A stretch of DNA of 64,000 nucleotides from the NCBI GenBank assembly GCA_003550325.1, contig QKWP01001214.1, positions 2,631 to 66,630 of the forward strand, written 5' to 3'. Numbering within the stretch: the first letter of the stretch is position 1; each line of letters opens with the position of its first letter. The stretch is from Gigaspora rosea. Taxonomy: Eukaryota; Glomeromycota; Glomeromycetes; Diversisporales; Gigasporaceae. Below are positions 36,689 through 48,749 of the stretch, one piece after another. The notes beneath the pieces were generated by a model that worked only from the letters and a program-made list of their open reading frames with translations, was not told the origin of the DNA and searched no databases. A program made the translations under genes and the position numbers.

Positions 36689-38573
36689 ACTGTACTAAGC
36701 AAAAGATCCCCCTTTTGACAAAAGATCTGGGTATTTTACATAGCATCTTTTTTTTCACCAAGTATAATACCAGGGTACTTTGCAATTATTTGATCCAGGA
36801 TTTTGTAAAAGACCCGGGTATATTGTAGCATCTCAATAAGATTTGCTAGTAATCGAGGTATAAGTACTTGAGAGCAACTTTAACCTATATACCGTATTTA
36901 ACTATTATAAAAACTAAAATATTTTTAAGGGTAGAGAATACTATTTTAAAATTATATATAAACTTAATGGTAAATTTTTTTTATATTTAATTTTATGAAA
37001 AATTATAATAAATAAACTAATCATATTTTAAGCCAAGTTTGTAGAGCAGGTTTTTCTGATTCTAATTTATTAAAATTGGGTAAAAACTTAGTAAGATATG
37101 AAATTTTAAAGATTGGGTATTAAAATTTAGTAATAAAACTAACTTATAAATTTACGTAAATTGACCAATCAGCATTAGCAATTTTGTGCAACCCAGAAAA
37201 TTTTTGGCCAACCCATAAATCTTTATAATATATACAAGTATATTTTTTTAAAATATAATAATAGTTCAAAATTTTATCATAATAGATAAATTGTTTTATT
37301 TATATTTTATAAAATTTTAATAAAAAATTAGTTGTAATTTAAAAAAGTTTTATTAGTAGCATATATCAATTTTATATGAAATTTTCAAAATACCATATAA
37401 AACTATATAAAAATGATCTATGTACCCTCTACTCTTAAAGATCGCTTTTTTTTAAAAAAAAAATCATATTTCTATTATATTTTTAAGATAATTTTTTGTC
37501 CTAATTCAGTATTCTATAAGACGAATGCTTAGAACCCACATATTAATAAAAAAATGAAAATATAGCCTTATTCTTTGACTTTATATAAATAACTAGTGAA
37601 AATTTCTATCGAGTCTAAATAAGTTGATACATTTTAAAATATTTAAAAGATCAATTTTTATATGAATTTAATAATATCTGATAGATTTAGGGTAAATCGT
37701 AATTAGTAATATCTCATAATAGAACAATAATATAATGTAAAGTCTATTATAAGAGATTCAATCTGTAAGATCAAACTTTAACTTCTGATATTTCTTGAAT
37801 AAAAACGATTGTGCTTAATAAACATCATTGTAGCGCCTTAACAATAGTGGATGCGATACAATAGTGTAACATAAAAATCTATTAGTCTGTATAACACCCT
37901 AGTATTTTGTTAGAAGTTTTTTATATGGGAGGGTCTTATACACGACATATATCGTGATTTAATTGTGATCGTTATCGTGATCGCAATCAATAAAAAAAAT
38001 TAATCATAAGGGGTCACAAAATTATGCAAACTGCAACAATGTGATTTAACTATTAAAAAAGAAACCCTTTTTAGTTAAAAAAAAATGCGGAACAATTTTT
38101 TTTTTAATCTACCAGGATAATTGCCGTCAGAATGTGTGTGGTAAAGTGAAACAATTCTATTACAAGCCCAATAATAAAGATGACTAGGCTTAATAGGCTC
38201 CTCTATTGGCTTGCTTCTCCTTCATACTAATTCACATTCTATAATTTTTTTAAATACTGCCCACAACTAAAAAAATTATTTTTTTAAAGTGGTTTTTTTT
38301 TTAAAAAAAAAAGCAATTTTTTAGAAAAAATTTAAATATAGCCATTTTGAAACAGTTCAGACAAACTGTTTTCAATTAAAAAATAAGTGCAATATTTTGC
38401 ATGATTAACAGTAATCCATATGACACCCCAACAAATACTCCCACACAAAATACCCCCTATCAAAAGATCCCGCTGCACAAAATACCTGCTATCGAATGAG
38501 ATACCCATAGGTACTTTGTAAATTTTTGACAGGGATTTTGTATTAGACTCAGGTTCTTTTACTTAGTACAGTA
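36688..38573. mobile_element. TIR element with TACTGTACTAAG ends
   Basis: The left end TACTGTACTAAGCAAAAGAT mirrors the right end (complement of TACTGTACTAAGTAAAAGAA, 38554-38573). Subterminal text on both sides mentions 'AAAAGATC', 'GGGTA' and 'CAAAATACC' words. It splits the helicase between Walker B and the QLPP motif. The interior (1.6 kb) is AT-rich with no recognisable gene. The target duplication is uncertain (ACCA flanks). Confidence 0.65.
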
Positions 38574-38579
38574 CAGTAG

Positions 38580-39042
38580 TTCTACACCATTTGCTAAAAT
38601 AATATTTTATTTGCTGAAGATTTTATGCAATTACCGCCTGTTTTGGACAAAGCATTATATATACCTAATAAAATCACATATTTTTTTTCTGAATCTTCAA
38701 AAACCACAAAGCAAAAGCACAATATTGATCCGTTATCAATTGATTCTTGAGCTGTTGCCAATATGACTAGAAGAAGCCTTTGGTTAAATATTAAATATGC
38801 CATTCAGTTAAAAACTCCAATGTGTTAAATAGATGACTCCTTTTATGCAAATATACTTGAAAACATGTGTTATGGTAATCTTTCAGAAATTCAAATATCA
38901 GTCTTACAATCATGAATTCTTGGAGATAGTATAGTCAATTCAAAGAAATAGAGAAATGCTGCTTCTTGTAATGTACAATGATCTTTGAATTCAGCTTAAT
39001 CTTAAAGCTGTAAAAGAGTATGCTTATGATAACAATCAACCT
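38580..39042 (+). pseudogene. Helitron helicase, QLPP motif segment
   Basis: The + frame reads DFMQLPPVLDKALYIPNKIT and then RRSLWLNIKYAIQLKTPMC, ENMCYGNLSEIQISVLQS. These are helicase motif III (GDFxQLPPV, with Glu in place of Gly here) and the segment after it. Three TGA/TAA stops and a shift lie in it. It ends at the CACTA element, and the frame continues at 48327. Confidence 0.8.
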
Positions 39043-39527
39043 CACTAGTTGAAATATCAAAATTCAGCACTACAAGGTTCATATACAAATCAGTATTAAA
39101 AGAGAAAAATCGATTAATATTCAGCTATAACCGAATATTTAAAAAGCAAATTTGATATAATATCCGTTTATTTACTGATTTTTATAAATAAAAATTGAAA
39201 AAAATTAGCAAAAATAGAAAAAAATCAGTAGCTGAATCTTATCATTTTTATAAATTATATAAATCGTATAATTTCAGCTATTTTATCAATTTGTATAAGT
39301 TTTATCAAATAAAACATATAATTCATATATATCAAAGAAATTTTTAAATAAGATGGATATTGATATAATTTTATCAATGTGAACTTGAATGATTGCAATC
39401 GAATGTAAACAATATAAGTCAATGTAAATTAAAAAATCAGTAAAAATAGTCTAAAAATCACATTATTAATTACTAAATTTAGATTAAATATATTAAATAT
39501 TAAATTTATGATTTAAAGGAATTACAG

Positions 39528-42500
39528 CTAAATATTTTCAAGAATTTGTCTATCTAATATTTTATACTTGAATAGTATAAATCGACTAAAAATGTTACAT
39601 ATTGGAATAATGCATTCAGAATGAATTGGATAAAATTGAGTGTCCCAAAGTTCGACATTACATGTTTCAGCATCATCATTGCTGCTAAAATAAAATCGAG
39701 TTGCTGCTGAACTTACAGGCTTATACTATTTGATGTATGCCAATTTGTGTTCAATAAACCCATTTGGTAAATTTACTGAATGACTAATGAAATATTGGAC
39801 TTGTCTGGGATACAAAACAATACTTCCATCTTGATTCACAAACTGGACCAAAGCATACGAACTTTTTACATGCTGAGAAGACATGCCAGAACCAAATATT
39901 TCTGATACTATTCTGCATCTTCTATATTGGTCTGCCGGTTAAGAACAAGGTTTTCTAAAACTCAAATTTCATAAGTCGCAGTATAATATTCTACTATCAA
40001 GTCCAATAAATCAGCAGGAATTATTAACTTTTGTCATTGAGGTAGTAATAACTCGCCAGGAAATCGTTCTGAACTAGTAATAACTGATTTTTGAATATTA
40101 TACGTATTAAATAAAAACCTATGCATTTCATCAAAAGAAAACTGATTTGCATCCAAAAGTGACACTACTTCCTTCAGATGCAGCTATTAAGCTAACAATG
40201 TGACTATCATTCATTAGTTTTATATTAATTCAGGTTCTATTTTTCAATTGCTATTTGGCAAAGACTCTAATATTCTATTCATCCTTTTGAATAAAAAATA
40301 CTAAAAGGAATATAGTAGACCATAATCCTGTGCACATTCACATAAATGTAGCGAAAGATGTAGATTAGGAGTAATTTTTTGGGCCTATATTTTCTTTCTA
40401 TAAGTTTTATCAAATTGATCAACCTTTCGTGAGTTTCATTCATTAGGTTGTACTCTATTATTCGGGATACTAAGATCTGGCGAATTTTTACAAATTGTGT
40501 TAAAATTTGCCGATCATTATTCAAAAGGTGTTCCCAGAGAACAACAGTAGCATAAATTGTAAAAAAATTTCGCCACTGATCAGCTGTAAAATTCAAAAAT
40601 CCATCTCCACTGCTCACATTCCCTGGAATCCAGCTGATATCTGATGGAATTGGATCCTATTCACCTTGTAAAAGCATATTTTGGGTCAATTTGCCTTCAT
40701 CGATCCACATTTGCTTAACAATCCACTTAGCAATGCCCAAAAAAGGCAATGCATAGGATCAACGATAACATGACGAATAGGGTTAAAATAATTTAGACAA
40801 AGTAATTCTGACTATCGAACTTTATTGTCTTTAACAAAATGCTTTCTTTCAGCATCAGACCTACAATGTTTCCATTCAAAAGCCTTTTCCTGATGTACTG
40901 CTAAATCTTTTTGAATGAACCATTCATCCATATTTTGCATACCGCTGAAATTAAAATGTCTGTTAATGTAATTAGCACTTTTCTCGCAATGATGACATGA
41001 TACTAATGCTGATATATGTCCACATAACTTTCGAACAGCTGGAATATTACATAAAATTAGTATCAAAGCAGCACAAATCGTTCTTCCTTCTGAAAACTAG
41101 GCTGTTGAATTTAGTGCCGCACTACACCAAAAGGACTCTGATTCGTTAACAACTGGGAAAGATAATGGTTTATTTTATGCAAACTTACTTCATCCAGCCC
41201 GGGTAATATGCCTAAACTAATATATTTTCATGCTTAAATCGAATATCACATGGCAGATTTGCAATGGATGCATATAATACATGAGTAGGACCCCGAACAT
41301 GTAGTACAGAGGTCATAAGTTACGCATTTCAGCAAAAACCCCCGAAATTTGAAAAGCAAAAAATCAGTTTTTGCAATTATCTTGGCATCCAGTGGTCCAA
41401 TTTGAATGAATTTTTTTTAAAAATGAAGCTCTCAGTGAGGCGCATCTAACAAAAAAAGTTCATTCAATTCTGATTACTGGATCAAAAGTTATTTAAATAA
41501 ATAGATTTTGTCATTTTCAGCAAATTAGGTCAAAATTGGCTAAAATCTAGTTATGATCTATATGAGAGATGTCTGGGGTCCTACATGAGTACTATGAATA
41601 CACCATCAAATAGTTGAAACCAATCAAGGTTTACTATCAATCCCAAATATGAATCCGCTTTTTCATTACATAAAAATAGCGCCGAATTTTTGCCGAATGG
41701 TTCATCTTTAAAGGTTTTCTAAATTTTACCATCATAAATATCGCATAAAATATCATCATAGCTTGAACGATTTACTCAATGCCGAAGACTATTCTCAAAA
41801 CCTGGACGCTGGTACATGTTATCCAATTGGTGTCTAATTGGGCTGTAAGGAAAAATCAACTCTGGTCAATTTATGATCTTCCATCTAACAATTTAAATTG
41901 CGTTGATAAATTAGTGCCGCAAATCTTGTTTTTTCTAATTTTCGAATTAGGAAATTCTATATGGGTACAACTCATAATCGACACCTGGTTATTATGCTTA
42001 AACTTTATCACTTCTTCCTCCTTGTATAGTTTATGACATTTAGGATATGACCAAAACTAATAAATTCGTCAGACATTCCAAGTGCTTTGTTCACTTTATA
42101 CTTGGATGTAGAAAAGTTGTTAAATTTGATACCACCAACTACAATTAGTACTAATTTCATAAACTTTAGAAGCGCTTCAATTGCACCTTCCGATATATTA
42201 TACTGTATTTTGAAGTTCATGATCCATAAAAGTATCTATGTAAATCGATTGTCGTTTCTCGTAGCATTTCAAAAAACATTATCGCCATTATCAGAACTTT
42301 CATCAGATTCAGTGCTAGTTTCAGAAAAGTTGTCATCTTTGGTATACACATTGAGTGTTTCATCAAACTCATCTTCAACTGCTGAATTTGAACCAAACTC
42401 TTCACTTGCTGAATATTTGTAATCAACATTAAAAGACATAATCCTATTTAACGCCAGATTTCTAACTCTGGGCTTAAAAATATATTCATTCACATCAGAC

Positions 42501-42792
42501 ACTAAAGTGTCAGTAACTTCTTCAATTTCTTCAATTTCTTCTTTTAAATCCTGTGAAGAACTTGGACCACCCATTTTTTTTGTTCTTGTGATGATAATTC
42601 CGAACTTTGTCTTTTTGGTGGTTGTTGTATCCTACTTTCATGAGCAACTTTCGTTCTATAATCGACAAGCGATACATTGCACTTATCGCAATTACATATA
42701 ACCTTTCTTCTTTGTTTTATATTTTTTTGTGGTGGTTTTGATACAACTTCTTCATTTAATAAAGACGAAAGTGGTCATTTTTTTGATGACAT
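39528..42792 (-). pseudogene. Plavaka/CACTA-type (Tnp2-like) transposase, decayed
   Basis: Minus strand from an ATG at 42792. A Cys/His N-terminus (KVICNCDKCNVSLVDYRTKV) comes first, followed by an acidic, Ser-rich stretch (42574-42270). The catalytic-region text DSYLGLIVNLDWFQLFDG lies at about 41620 and, after a small insertion at 41286-41583, ASIANLPCDIRFKHENI and GILPGLDEV follow. Next is ILCNIPAVRKLCGHISALVS with Cys pairs (41066-40812), then GFLNFTADQWRNFFTIYATV, HERLINLIKLIE and a C-terminal domain with KSSYALVQFVNQDGSIVLYP, AATRFYFSSNDDAETCNVEL, and a stop at 39528. Many stops and shifts are present. The family assignment comes from recalled motif order in fungal Plavaka proteins; a related KDZ-type assignment is the main alternative. 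Confidence 0.7.
41286..41583. repeat. Family C mini-MITE inside the Plavaka gene
   Basis: Ends TAGGACCCC...GGGGTCCTA, with inner similarity GAACATGTAGTACAGAGGTC to the complement of the right side. The flanks repeat CATGAG (41280-41285, 41584-41589; 8 bp if TA is counted). The middle holds GGCATCCAGTGGTCCAATTT and GAGGCGCATCTAAC, the core shared with families A and B. Confidence 0.75.
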
Positions 42793-43928
42793 ATTAATAA
42801 TTAATGAAGATGGAATTTGCAAAAGACAATAGCTTTTTGCAAAACGAAAATTGATGATTTTTATATGATTCAATATTGATTATTTTTGTTCAGTATTATA
42901 AAATAACAATACAAAGAGCAACTATGTCAAAAATCAACCTTCAAAAAATACGAATAATGCATAGTTTGATTATTGCGATTTGCAAATTGATAGATCACTG
43001 ACAATCGCTTGAACAATCACCTGATTGTTGACCAATTGCTTCGCAATATTTTTTAGTAAACATAAATATAGTCAATAAAAAAACATATTTATATTGAATT
43101 AGCAAAAAAATACACTTTACAATCTTTTACAATCATGCAATTAGTGATCAAAAGTACGTCAAATCAGATAACAATCAAGTTTGCAAATCTAAAAATTTGA
43201 ACAAAAGTATATCATTTTGCAAAGCGTAATAATAGTCTCTAATGACAAAACATATTAACAATATATTAAAATAACTTAGTTCTTATTTGCGAACAATGCA
43301 TAATTAAATCACTTGTTTTAGCAAATAAAAAAAACTATTATTTTCGGCATATTAAAAATTTCTCATTGTGTAATAAAAAATTCGACAACATTAGAACTAT
43401 TACAGTATTATGCAGGATTAAATTAAATTTTGTTATTGTTTAATTTTTTACACAATTTGTTTAACTTGATTGTCTTGATTGTATAAGATTCGATTGATTG
43501 CATAAGATGAACTTAATTAATCAAAGACCCGATCGATTACTGTAAAATGTATAAAATCAGGTTTTCTTTAGGATTTCGAATGTCTATCACATGATCATGA
43601 ATTGATCACAAATATGATGACTGTATAATATCTCCGCTATAAGTTTCAATAATGTCAAAGATTTAAACAAAATTGCAAACAATACAATTGTATACAAAAT
43701 CAAAGATCGAATGAAATCTATAAAAGTTAAGACTTTTCTCTACGAATTTTTTTCTGCAACTTTAATTTTTTTTTTCGTCACTAAACCAACCTCTTTTTTT
43801 TCGTTACTAAACCAAACTCTTTTTTTCTTTTGAATACTTATAACCTACCATTTTTCTTCTCAAATATTTCTTTCGATATATTTTTTTTCTTTACACTTCT
43901 CAAATATTTTTTCAATATTTTTTTTTAC
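42793..43928. other. Divergent spacer of the CACTA element
   Basis: 1.1 kb of AT-rich DNA between the starts of two divergent genes, likely holding both promoters. Pyrimidine-rich tracts (43760-43925, repeated CTCTTTTTTTT and CTTCTCAAATATTT) lie directly upstream of the plus-strand ATG at 43929. TATA-like words are too common here to single out. Confidence 0.4.
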
Positions 43929-44459
43929 AATGTCAAAACGACCAAAAAAACAATGAAAACCTTTAAAATGTGATACATCCAAAAGTCAACAACAAGAACC
44001 TCTCATTGTAATTGAACCTTTAACTGAAAATCCTTTACCTTTATCTAAAACTTTACCTTCATCCGAAACTTTACCTTCAACTGGACTTCGTCAAACTAGC
44101 ACTTCTACAACTCAAAATTCTCCTGTTCGATTTGCACCACATTCTCCTGTTTGATTTGCACCACATTCGCCCATTCGATCTTCACTACATTCTCCTGTTC
44201 GATCTTCACCACTTGCTAGACCTTCAACACCTGCTGTTCATTTGACTACTTCTCCTACAAAATCAACTTTTAGTCATCCAACTTCACCTGTTATTATCTT
44301 ATCACCTGAATTAACTTCTGCTTTATCCAACTTAAAGCAAAGATATCCATCACTTCGATTGCCAGAAAGCATGTACAAAGAAAAACAACAAAATATTCAA
44401 TGATAAAAGTCATTTGAAGAGTCGGAAGCTGGTTTTATAATCAATTTAGTTATAAAAAA

Positions 44460-44507
44460 TTTTGGCTGCTGTTTCCCAACATATATGTTGGAAAATGGCA
44501 GCCAAAA
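44460..44507 (+). repeat. 48-bp perfect-like palindrome
   Basis: TTTTGGCTGC at the left is matched by GCAGCCAAAA at the right, around CCAACATATATGTTGG. It is flanked by GTTATAA / GTTATGA, so it could be a minimal foldback insertion in the gene. Confidence 0.75.
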
Positions 44508-45041
44508 GTTATGATAATTTTGATTATCTTTCTCATTTTTGTATGGTTTATTTTGTTAATCTTTTGTTTTTATTACCTATTTTTATAGAAAATGAAAGTT
44601 TGTGTGAAGAAATTGTAAAGTTAAAGTGCCGAGTAGCTGATTTGGAGGCTGAAAACAAACAAGCCAAAGAAGAAATTGAGGCTCTAATCATTATCAACGA
44701 AAGTTTTGACAAGGAATCAGACCTGCAATCCAAAACTGCAGGATCAATGATTTCAGAAAGCATAAAAAGTGAAAGTGAAGGTGAATTATATGATGGTAAT
44801 GATAGTAAAAGTAGTTCTAAAATACACCATCTCAACTAAGTGCAAAAAGATCTTTTGAACCGAAAGAAGCTCGGGTAAGTTTAATACAAATTTTTACAAT
44901 TTTTAATTTTGTTTGTGATTTTTCAGTTATTTTTATCTTTTATGATTAACTTTTTTTTACGTTTTTTTTCTTTTTAACAATTTGATTTTTTTATATTTAT
45001 TTACGATTTTTAATTTATTTTACGGTTTATATCTTTTAATG

Positions 45042-45867
45042 GATAGAATTTAGGCATAAAGACTACTGGTAGTACAGTTAGAAGAATAGGTTAAAAAACT
45101 AGAAAAATATATATATAAATAATTTTTGTATACAAAAATCTGATCAATACTATAGTTTAGTTTGGCAGAATTTTTTTTAATATTAATAAAAAATTTGTTT
45201 AAAAAAAAATTCCTTTGTAACTGCTATTTTTTGTTGCTTCAAATGTACTATGTGTAGTACACTATAAATGCTAAATTTTTTATAAATTTTTTTAATAGAA
45301 TTAGTAAATTTAAATTTAAATTATATAAAAAATGTTTATAGCTTACTATATTAAAAGTTTTATTATTAGTTATATTATAAAAAATATTATTTCTACTATA
45401 AAGATTTGTAAGCTGTTAGTTAAAAATTATTACTATTTTAGTATTTTATATAGGCTCATTAGTTTTTTAACCATAATTTTAAACCAATTTTATTAAATAA
45501 ATTTTGTTTAAATTTATCAGAAGTTGTTAAAAACTAACTTTTAATTCTAATTTATGAAATTTATCAACATTTAAGCCAATAGATTAAGAGTAATATAAGT
45601 TTAAAAAAATAAATGTAGTTTTTAATATAAAATTTATAAGTAAAATTTACTAGTAAAACGACTAAAAATAGCCAAGTTTCAAAGGTCTCTAAAAAATTTA
45701 AAAGACTGTTTAAAGATATGATATTTTTTTACATAATGCGATTTACCCAAAGTATCTTGCAAAAATATTTTAATAGATTTTTTATTATTAAAATTAGTCA
45801 ATAATTGGCCTTAAATGGTATCACCATATAGTACAAAGTACTACTAGTAGTACACCTAAATCCTATC
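45042..45867. repeat. TIR element in the long intron
   Basis: GATAGAATTTAGG at the left mirrors CCTAAATCCTATC at the right. Both are followed by variants of ACTACTGGTAGTAC / GTACTACTAGTAGTAC. The 800-bp interior is AT-rich and noncoding. It inflates the intron to about 1.3 kb, against 60-90 bp for other introns here. Confidence 0.7.
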
Positions 45868-47159
45868 TATTAATTATTACGTTTTCAATTTTCTTTTTAA
45901 TTTTTTATGATTTTTTTTATGATTTTTATTTATGCTTTATTGATTTTTTTACAAATTTTAAAATTTTTACAATTTCATTTTACAATTATTTCCTTTTAAT
46001 AATTTATTTTTATCTTTTGATTGATTTTTTTTACGATTTTAACCTTACGATTTTCTTTTTTGTGAATTTTTAATATTTTTTATACGATTTCTTTTTTATA
46101 ATTTTTTTCGAAAAATTTTTTTTATGATTTTTAATGTTTTTTTTTGACAATTTAAATTTTTTTCCATTTTTTTGATTTAATTATTTTTCTTCATTTTTAA
46201 TAGGCTGAGATGATAATTTTATTAAAAACGATCCCGCGCAAATATCAACTAAACATTGATAAAGTTTTTTTGAGTCTGAACAATAAACAAATTCTTAACA
46301 AACTAATTCTGGAGTTAGAACGATTGTTGGCGCTGACTTTCACTCCTACCCGAAAAGAGATTTGGGATTGGTTAGGTGCTTTACACTGACACCAAAGGGC
46401 CAGTATCTGAAAGTTGAGCAAGGAAAAATAGATGAAGACAATCGACGTCTTCATGCCAATAATAGGATAAATGAATTATGAAAATTTTATGTTATTATTT
46501 TAAAAAAAAACCAGTTTTTGGATTTTAATATTTATAACTTACCGAACTTAGCCTGCAGGTTAAGTTCGGTAAGTATAAATATTAAAATCTAAAACATGCC
46601 TGTTTATATTATAATTATTTTTTATTTAATGCATTTATATATTTTTTGCTACAGAAAAAAGCACGAAGAATTAAAGCCGCACAATCGCTATATGAACGAC
46701 AAGCAAAACAAATCATTAAATATGAGCGAAAGGGTTGATGAATTTACTTTCAAGGACTGAAATACACTTGCCAGAAATAAGTAAGACTGATGCTGAAGAC
46801 AACAAGTAAAGAAATGCTAATGTGTATAATTATACATGGCATTCTGATGAAATAAATTGATTTTTAATCAAATTATTGCTAAATTTCAACAATCATAGAA
46901 ATCATAAATTTCAATTAATCATACTAACTATTTTAATAATACTAACGATATTTTTATAGTTATAAAATTTGTTAAAAAAAACTTTGGATGAACAAGCAAA
47001 AAAGAACTCATCATCACAACAAACGAGGAAACAATATTATGATAATAATGCGTTCTTTTATGATGTAGCTAGACCTGACAATTTATCTGATTGGGCCTAC
47101 GTTTCTGAAGAAGAAAAAGTTGTACATGATTGTATGAAAGAACAAAAAAGAAGAAAAAT

Positions 47160-47480
47160 CAAAGAAGCATTAAAAAGCATAGAAGCAGAAAAAAGCAAAG
47201 CAGCAGAAAAAAGCAAAGCAGCAGAAAAAAGTAAAGCAGTAGAAAAAGTAAAGCGGCAGAAAAAAGCATAGAAGCAGAAAAAAACAAAGTAGCGGAAAAA
47301 AGCAATTCGGCGAAAAAAAGCAAAGTGGTGGAAAAAAGCAAAGCGGTGGAAAAAGGCACAGAAACTGATAAAGGCACGGAACCTGATAAAAGCACAGAAA
47401 CTAATAAAGGCAAAGCAACGAAAAAAGGGAAAGCAACGGAAAAAGGGAAAGCAACAGAAAAGGAAAAGCAACAAACAAAA
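47160..47480 (+). repeat. Coding minisatellite (AEKSK repeats)
   Basis: Near-15-bp units GCAGAAAAAAGCAAA encode AEKSK-type repeats, drifting to GTE.DK and GKATEK. Length changes here probably shift the frame. The long Phe-rich minus-strand frames over this stretch are mirror artefacts of it. Confidence 0.8.
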
Positions 47481-47829
47481 GAAAAGAACTGGAAGATGCC
47501 CCTGTGGAAAGACCAGCGAAAAGAGGCTGATTTTATAGTGGTGACTATGATAAACAAGTTTTGTCCTCAAGAAAACGAGAGTACAGAATCGGCGAAAGTG
47601 CAGTATGGGCAAAATTCGTGGTGCACTTAAAAACACTGCAGAATATACAAGCGAAGATTCGGATAATAAGTCTGTGGTATCTGCAGAAGAAGCACCTAAA
47701 GAATAATTTTTTTAAAATTGTTTTTTTAGTTTTTTGTTTTTTAATATATTTTATAATGATTTATATAATAGTATCTTTTAACCCTGATTTCTAACGATTT
47801 TTATCAATTTTATATTTAAATAAATGATT

Positions 47830-48175
47830 TTTATAACTATTTTAACGATTTAAAACAATTGTACTGTATTACTTTTAACGAATAGTTACGAATTTTTTGT
47901 TTCGATTTTTATCGATTTTATGTTTATATAAACAATTGTTAATCTGTTATGGCTATTTTAATGATTTAAAACAAATGTACTGTGCTACTTTTAACGATTT
48001 ATTTATGAATAGTTACAAAAATTCTATTTCGATTTTTTACCGATTCTGATGTTTAAATAATTGAATGTTATGACTATTTTAACGATTTAAAACGAATATA
48101 CTGTGCTACTTTTAATGATTTATTTACGAATGGTCATGAAAATTCTATTTTGATTCCAATTTACGATTTCATGCT
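47830..48175 (+). repeat. Three ~120-bp tandem units near the CACTA right end
   Basis: 'ACTATTTTAACGATTTAAAA' followed by 'TGTACTGTGCTACTTTTAAC' and 'GAATAGTTAC.AAAATTCTAT' occurs three times with small changes. This may be a subterminal repeat region for transposase binding. Confidence 0.75.
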
Positions 48176-48326
48176 GATTTTTAGAGTGGCGAATGATTGC
48201 CGAGTGGCAGCGATTGCCGCCAAACAGCAATTATTCAACTTATAATAAAGGCAATAAAAATCGTTATACATTTGGCTTGAAAACTTATAATATTCATTAT
48301 AACGAGTGGCAATATTTCGACTAGTG

Positions 48327-48587
48327 CCTATTATCTACTCTTTGTACAGGATACTTATAATCGAAAAGCATTTACTAGAAATCTCATTTAAAGTTTTTAT
48401 TAGTATTTGATACTAAAGAGAATGCACTTTGTAGAATTTTACTATTAACAATTAATATGAGAGTCATTTTAACAGTCAATATATGTATTAAAGATAATTT
48501 GGCTAATGGTACACTAGGAATTCTTTGCCAAATTGTATATGATATAAGTTCAATTGATGAATTATTTTCACATAGAAACAATATTCT
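48327..48587 (+). pseudogene. Helitron helicase segment after the CACTA element
   Basis: The + frame reads VQDTYNRKAFTRNLI, then DTKENALCRILLLTINMRVI and IKDNLANGTLGILCQIVYDI up to HRNNIL. These are the late Pif1-like helicase segments, with NLANGTLG as the most typical motif. It stops at the piggyBac element's TTAA target (48588-48591). Confidence 0.8.
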
Positions 48588-48749
48588 TTAAACTGTCTAG
48601 AGAACAAATTTGTTCACTAAAATTTTTTTACCCGGTTTTTGTGCACATGCACCTAATTTTCTAAGCCTCACCTCCATTTCCTTAAGCTAAAATTACACCC
48701 AAAATTTTCTTGCTACAAAATTGTCCTGCACATCACTAAAAAAAAAAAT

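Larger units (their letters stand above)
43929..47706 (+). pseudogene. Coiled-coil, Lys-rich protein of the CACTA element, unknown function
   Basis: The ATG at 43929 opens MSKRPKK, followed by a Ser/Thr/Pro-rich stretch with HSPVR.. repeats. A coiled-coil (KLKCRVADLEAENKQAKEEI, about 44615-44700) and an acidic Ser region follow. A GGTAAGT donor at about 44873 and TTTTTAATAG acceptor at 46203 bound a long intron holding a MITE. The next exon has MIILLKTIPRKYQLNIDKVF and FTPTRKEIWDWLGALH; later come KKARRIKAAQSLYERQAKQI, VYNYTWHSDEI and NLSDWAYVSEEEK. The C-terminus is an EKSKAA-type Lys-rich repeat, then SSRKREYRIGESAVW and an acidic end at 47706. Internal TGA/TAG stops and shifts show decay. 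I recall related proteins in Rhizophagus without a known role; its place beside the transposase suggests an accessory, DNA-binding part of the element. Confidence 0.55.
39043..48326. mobile_element. CACTA (Plavaka-type) transposon carrying two divergent genes
   Basis: The left end CACTAGTTGAAATATC (39043-39058) and the right end, complement of CACTAGTCGAAATATT (48311-48326), are CACTA-type inverted repeats. Both are flanked by CCT, a 3-bp target duplication (39040-39042, 48327-48329), as expected for CACTA/EnSpm. GAGTGGC..ATTGCC words repeat subterminally at 48185, 48206 and 48304. Inside, a Plavaka/Tnp2-like transposase (39528-42792, minus) and a coiled-coil, Lys-rich protein gene (43929-47706, plus) diverge from a 1.1-kb spacer. 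Removing the element rejoins the Helitron helicase coding text. Confidence 0.85.

Noticed and set aside
47097..47636. Long Phe-rich minus-strand open frames
   Set aside because: They are the mirror of the AEKSK-coding minisatellite on the plus strand; the plus strand matches a recognisable protein.
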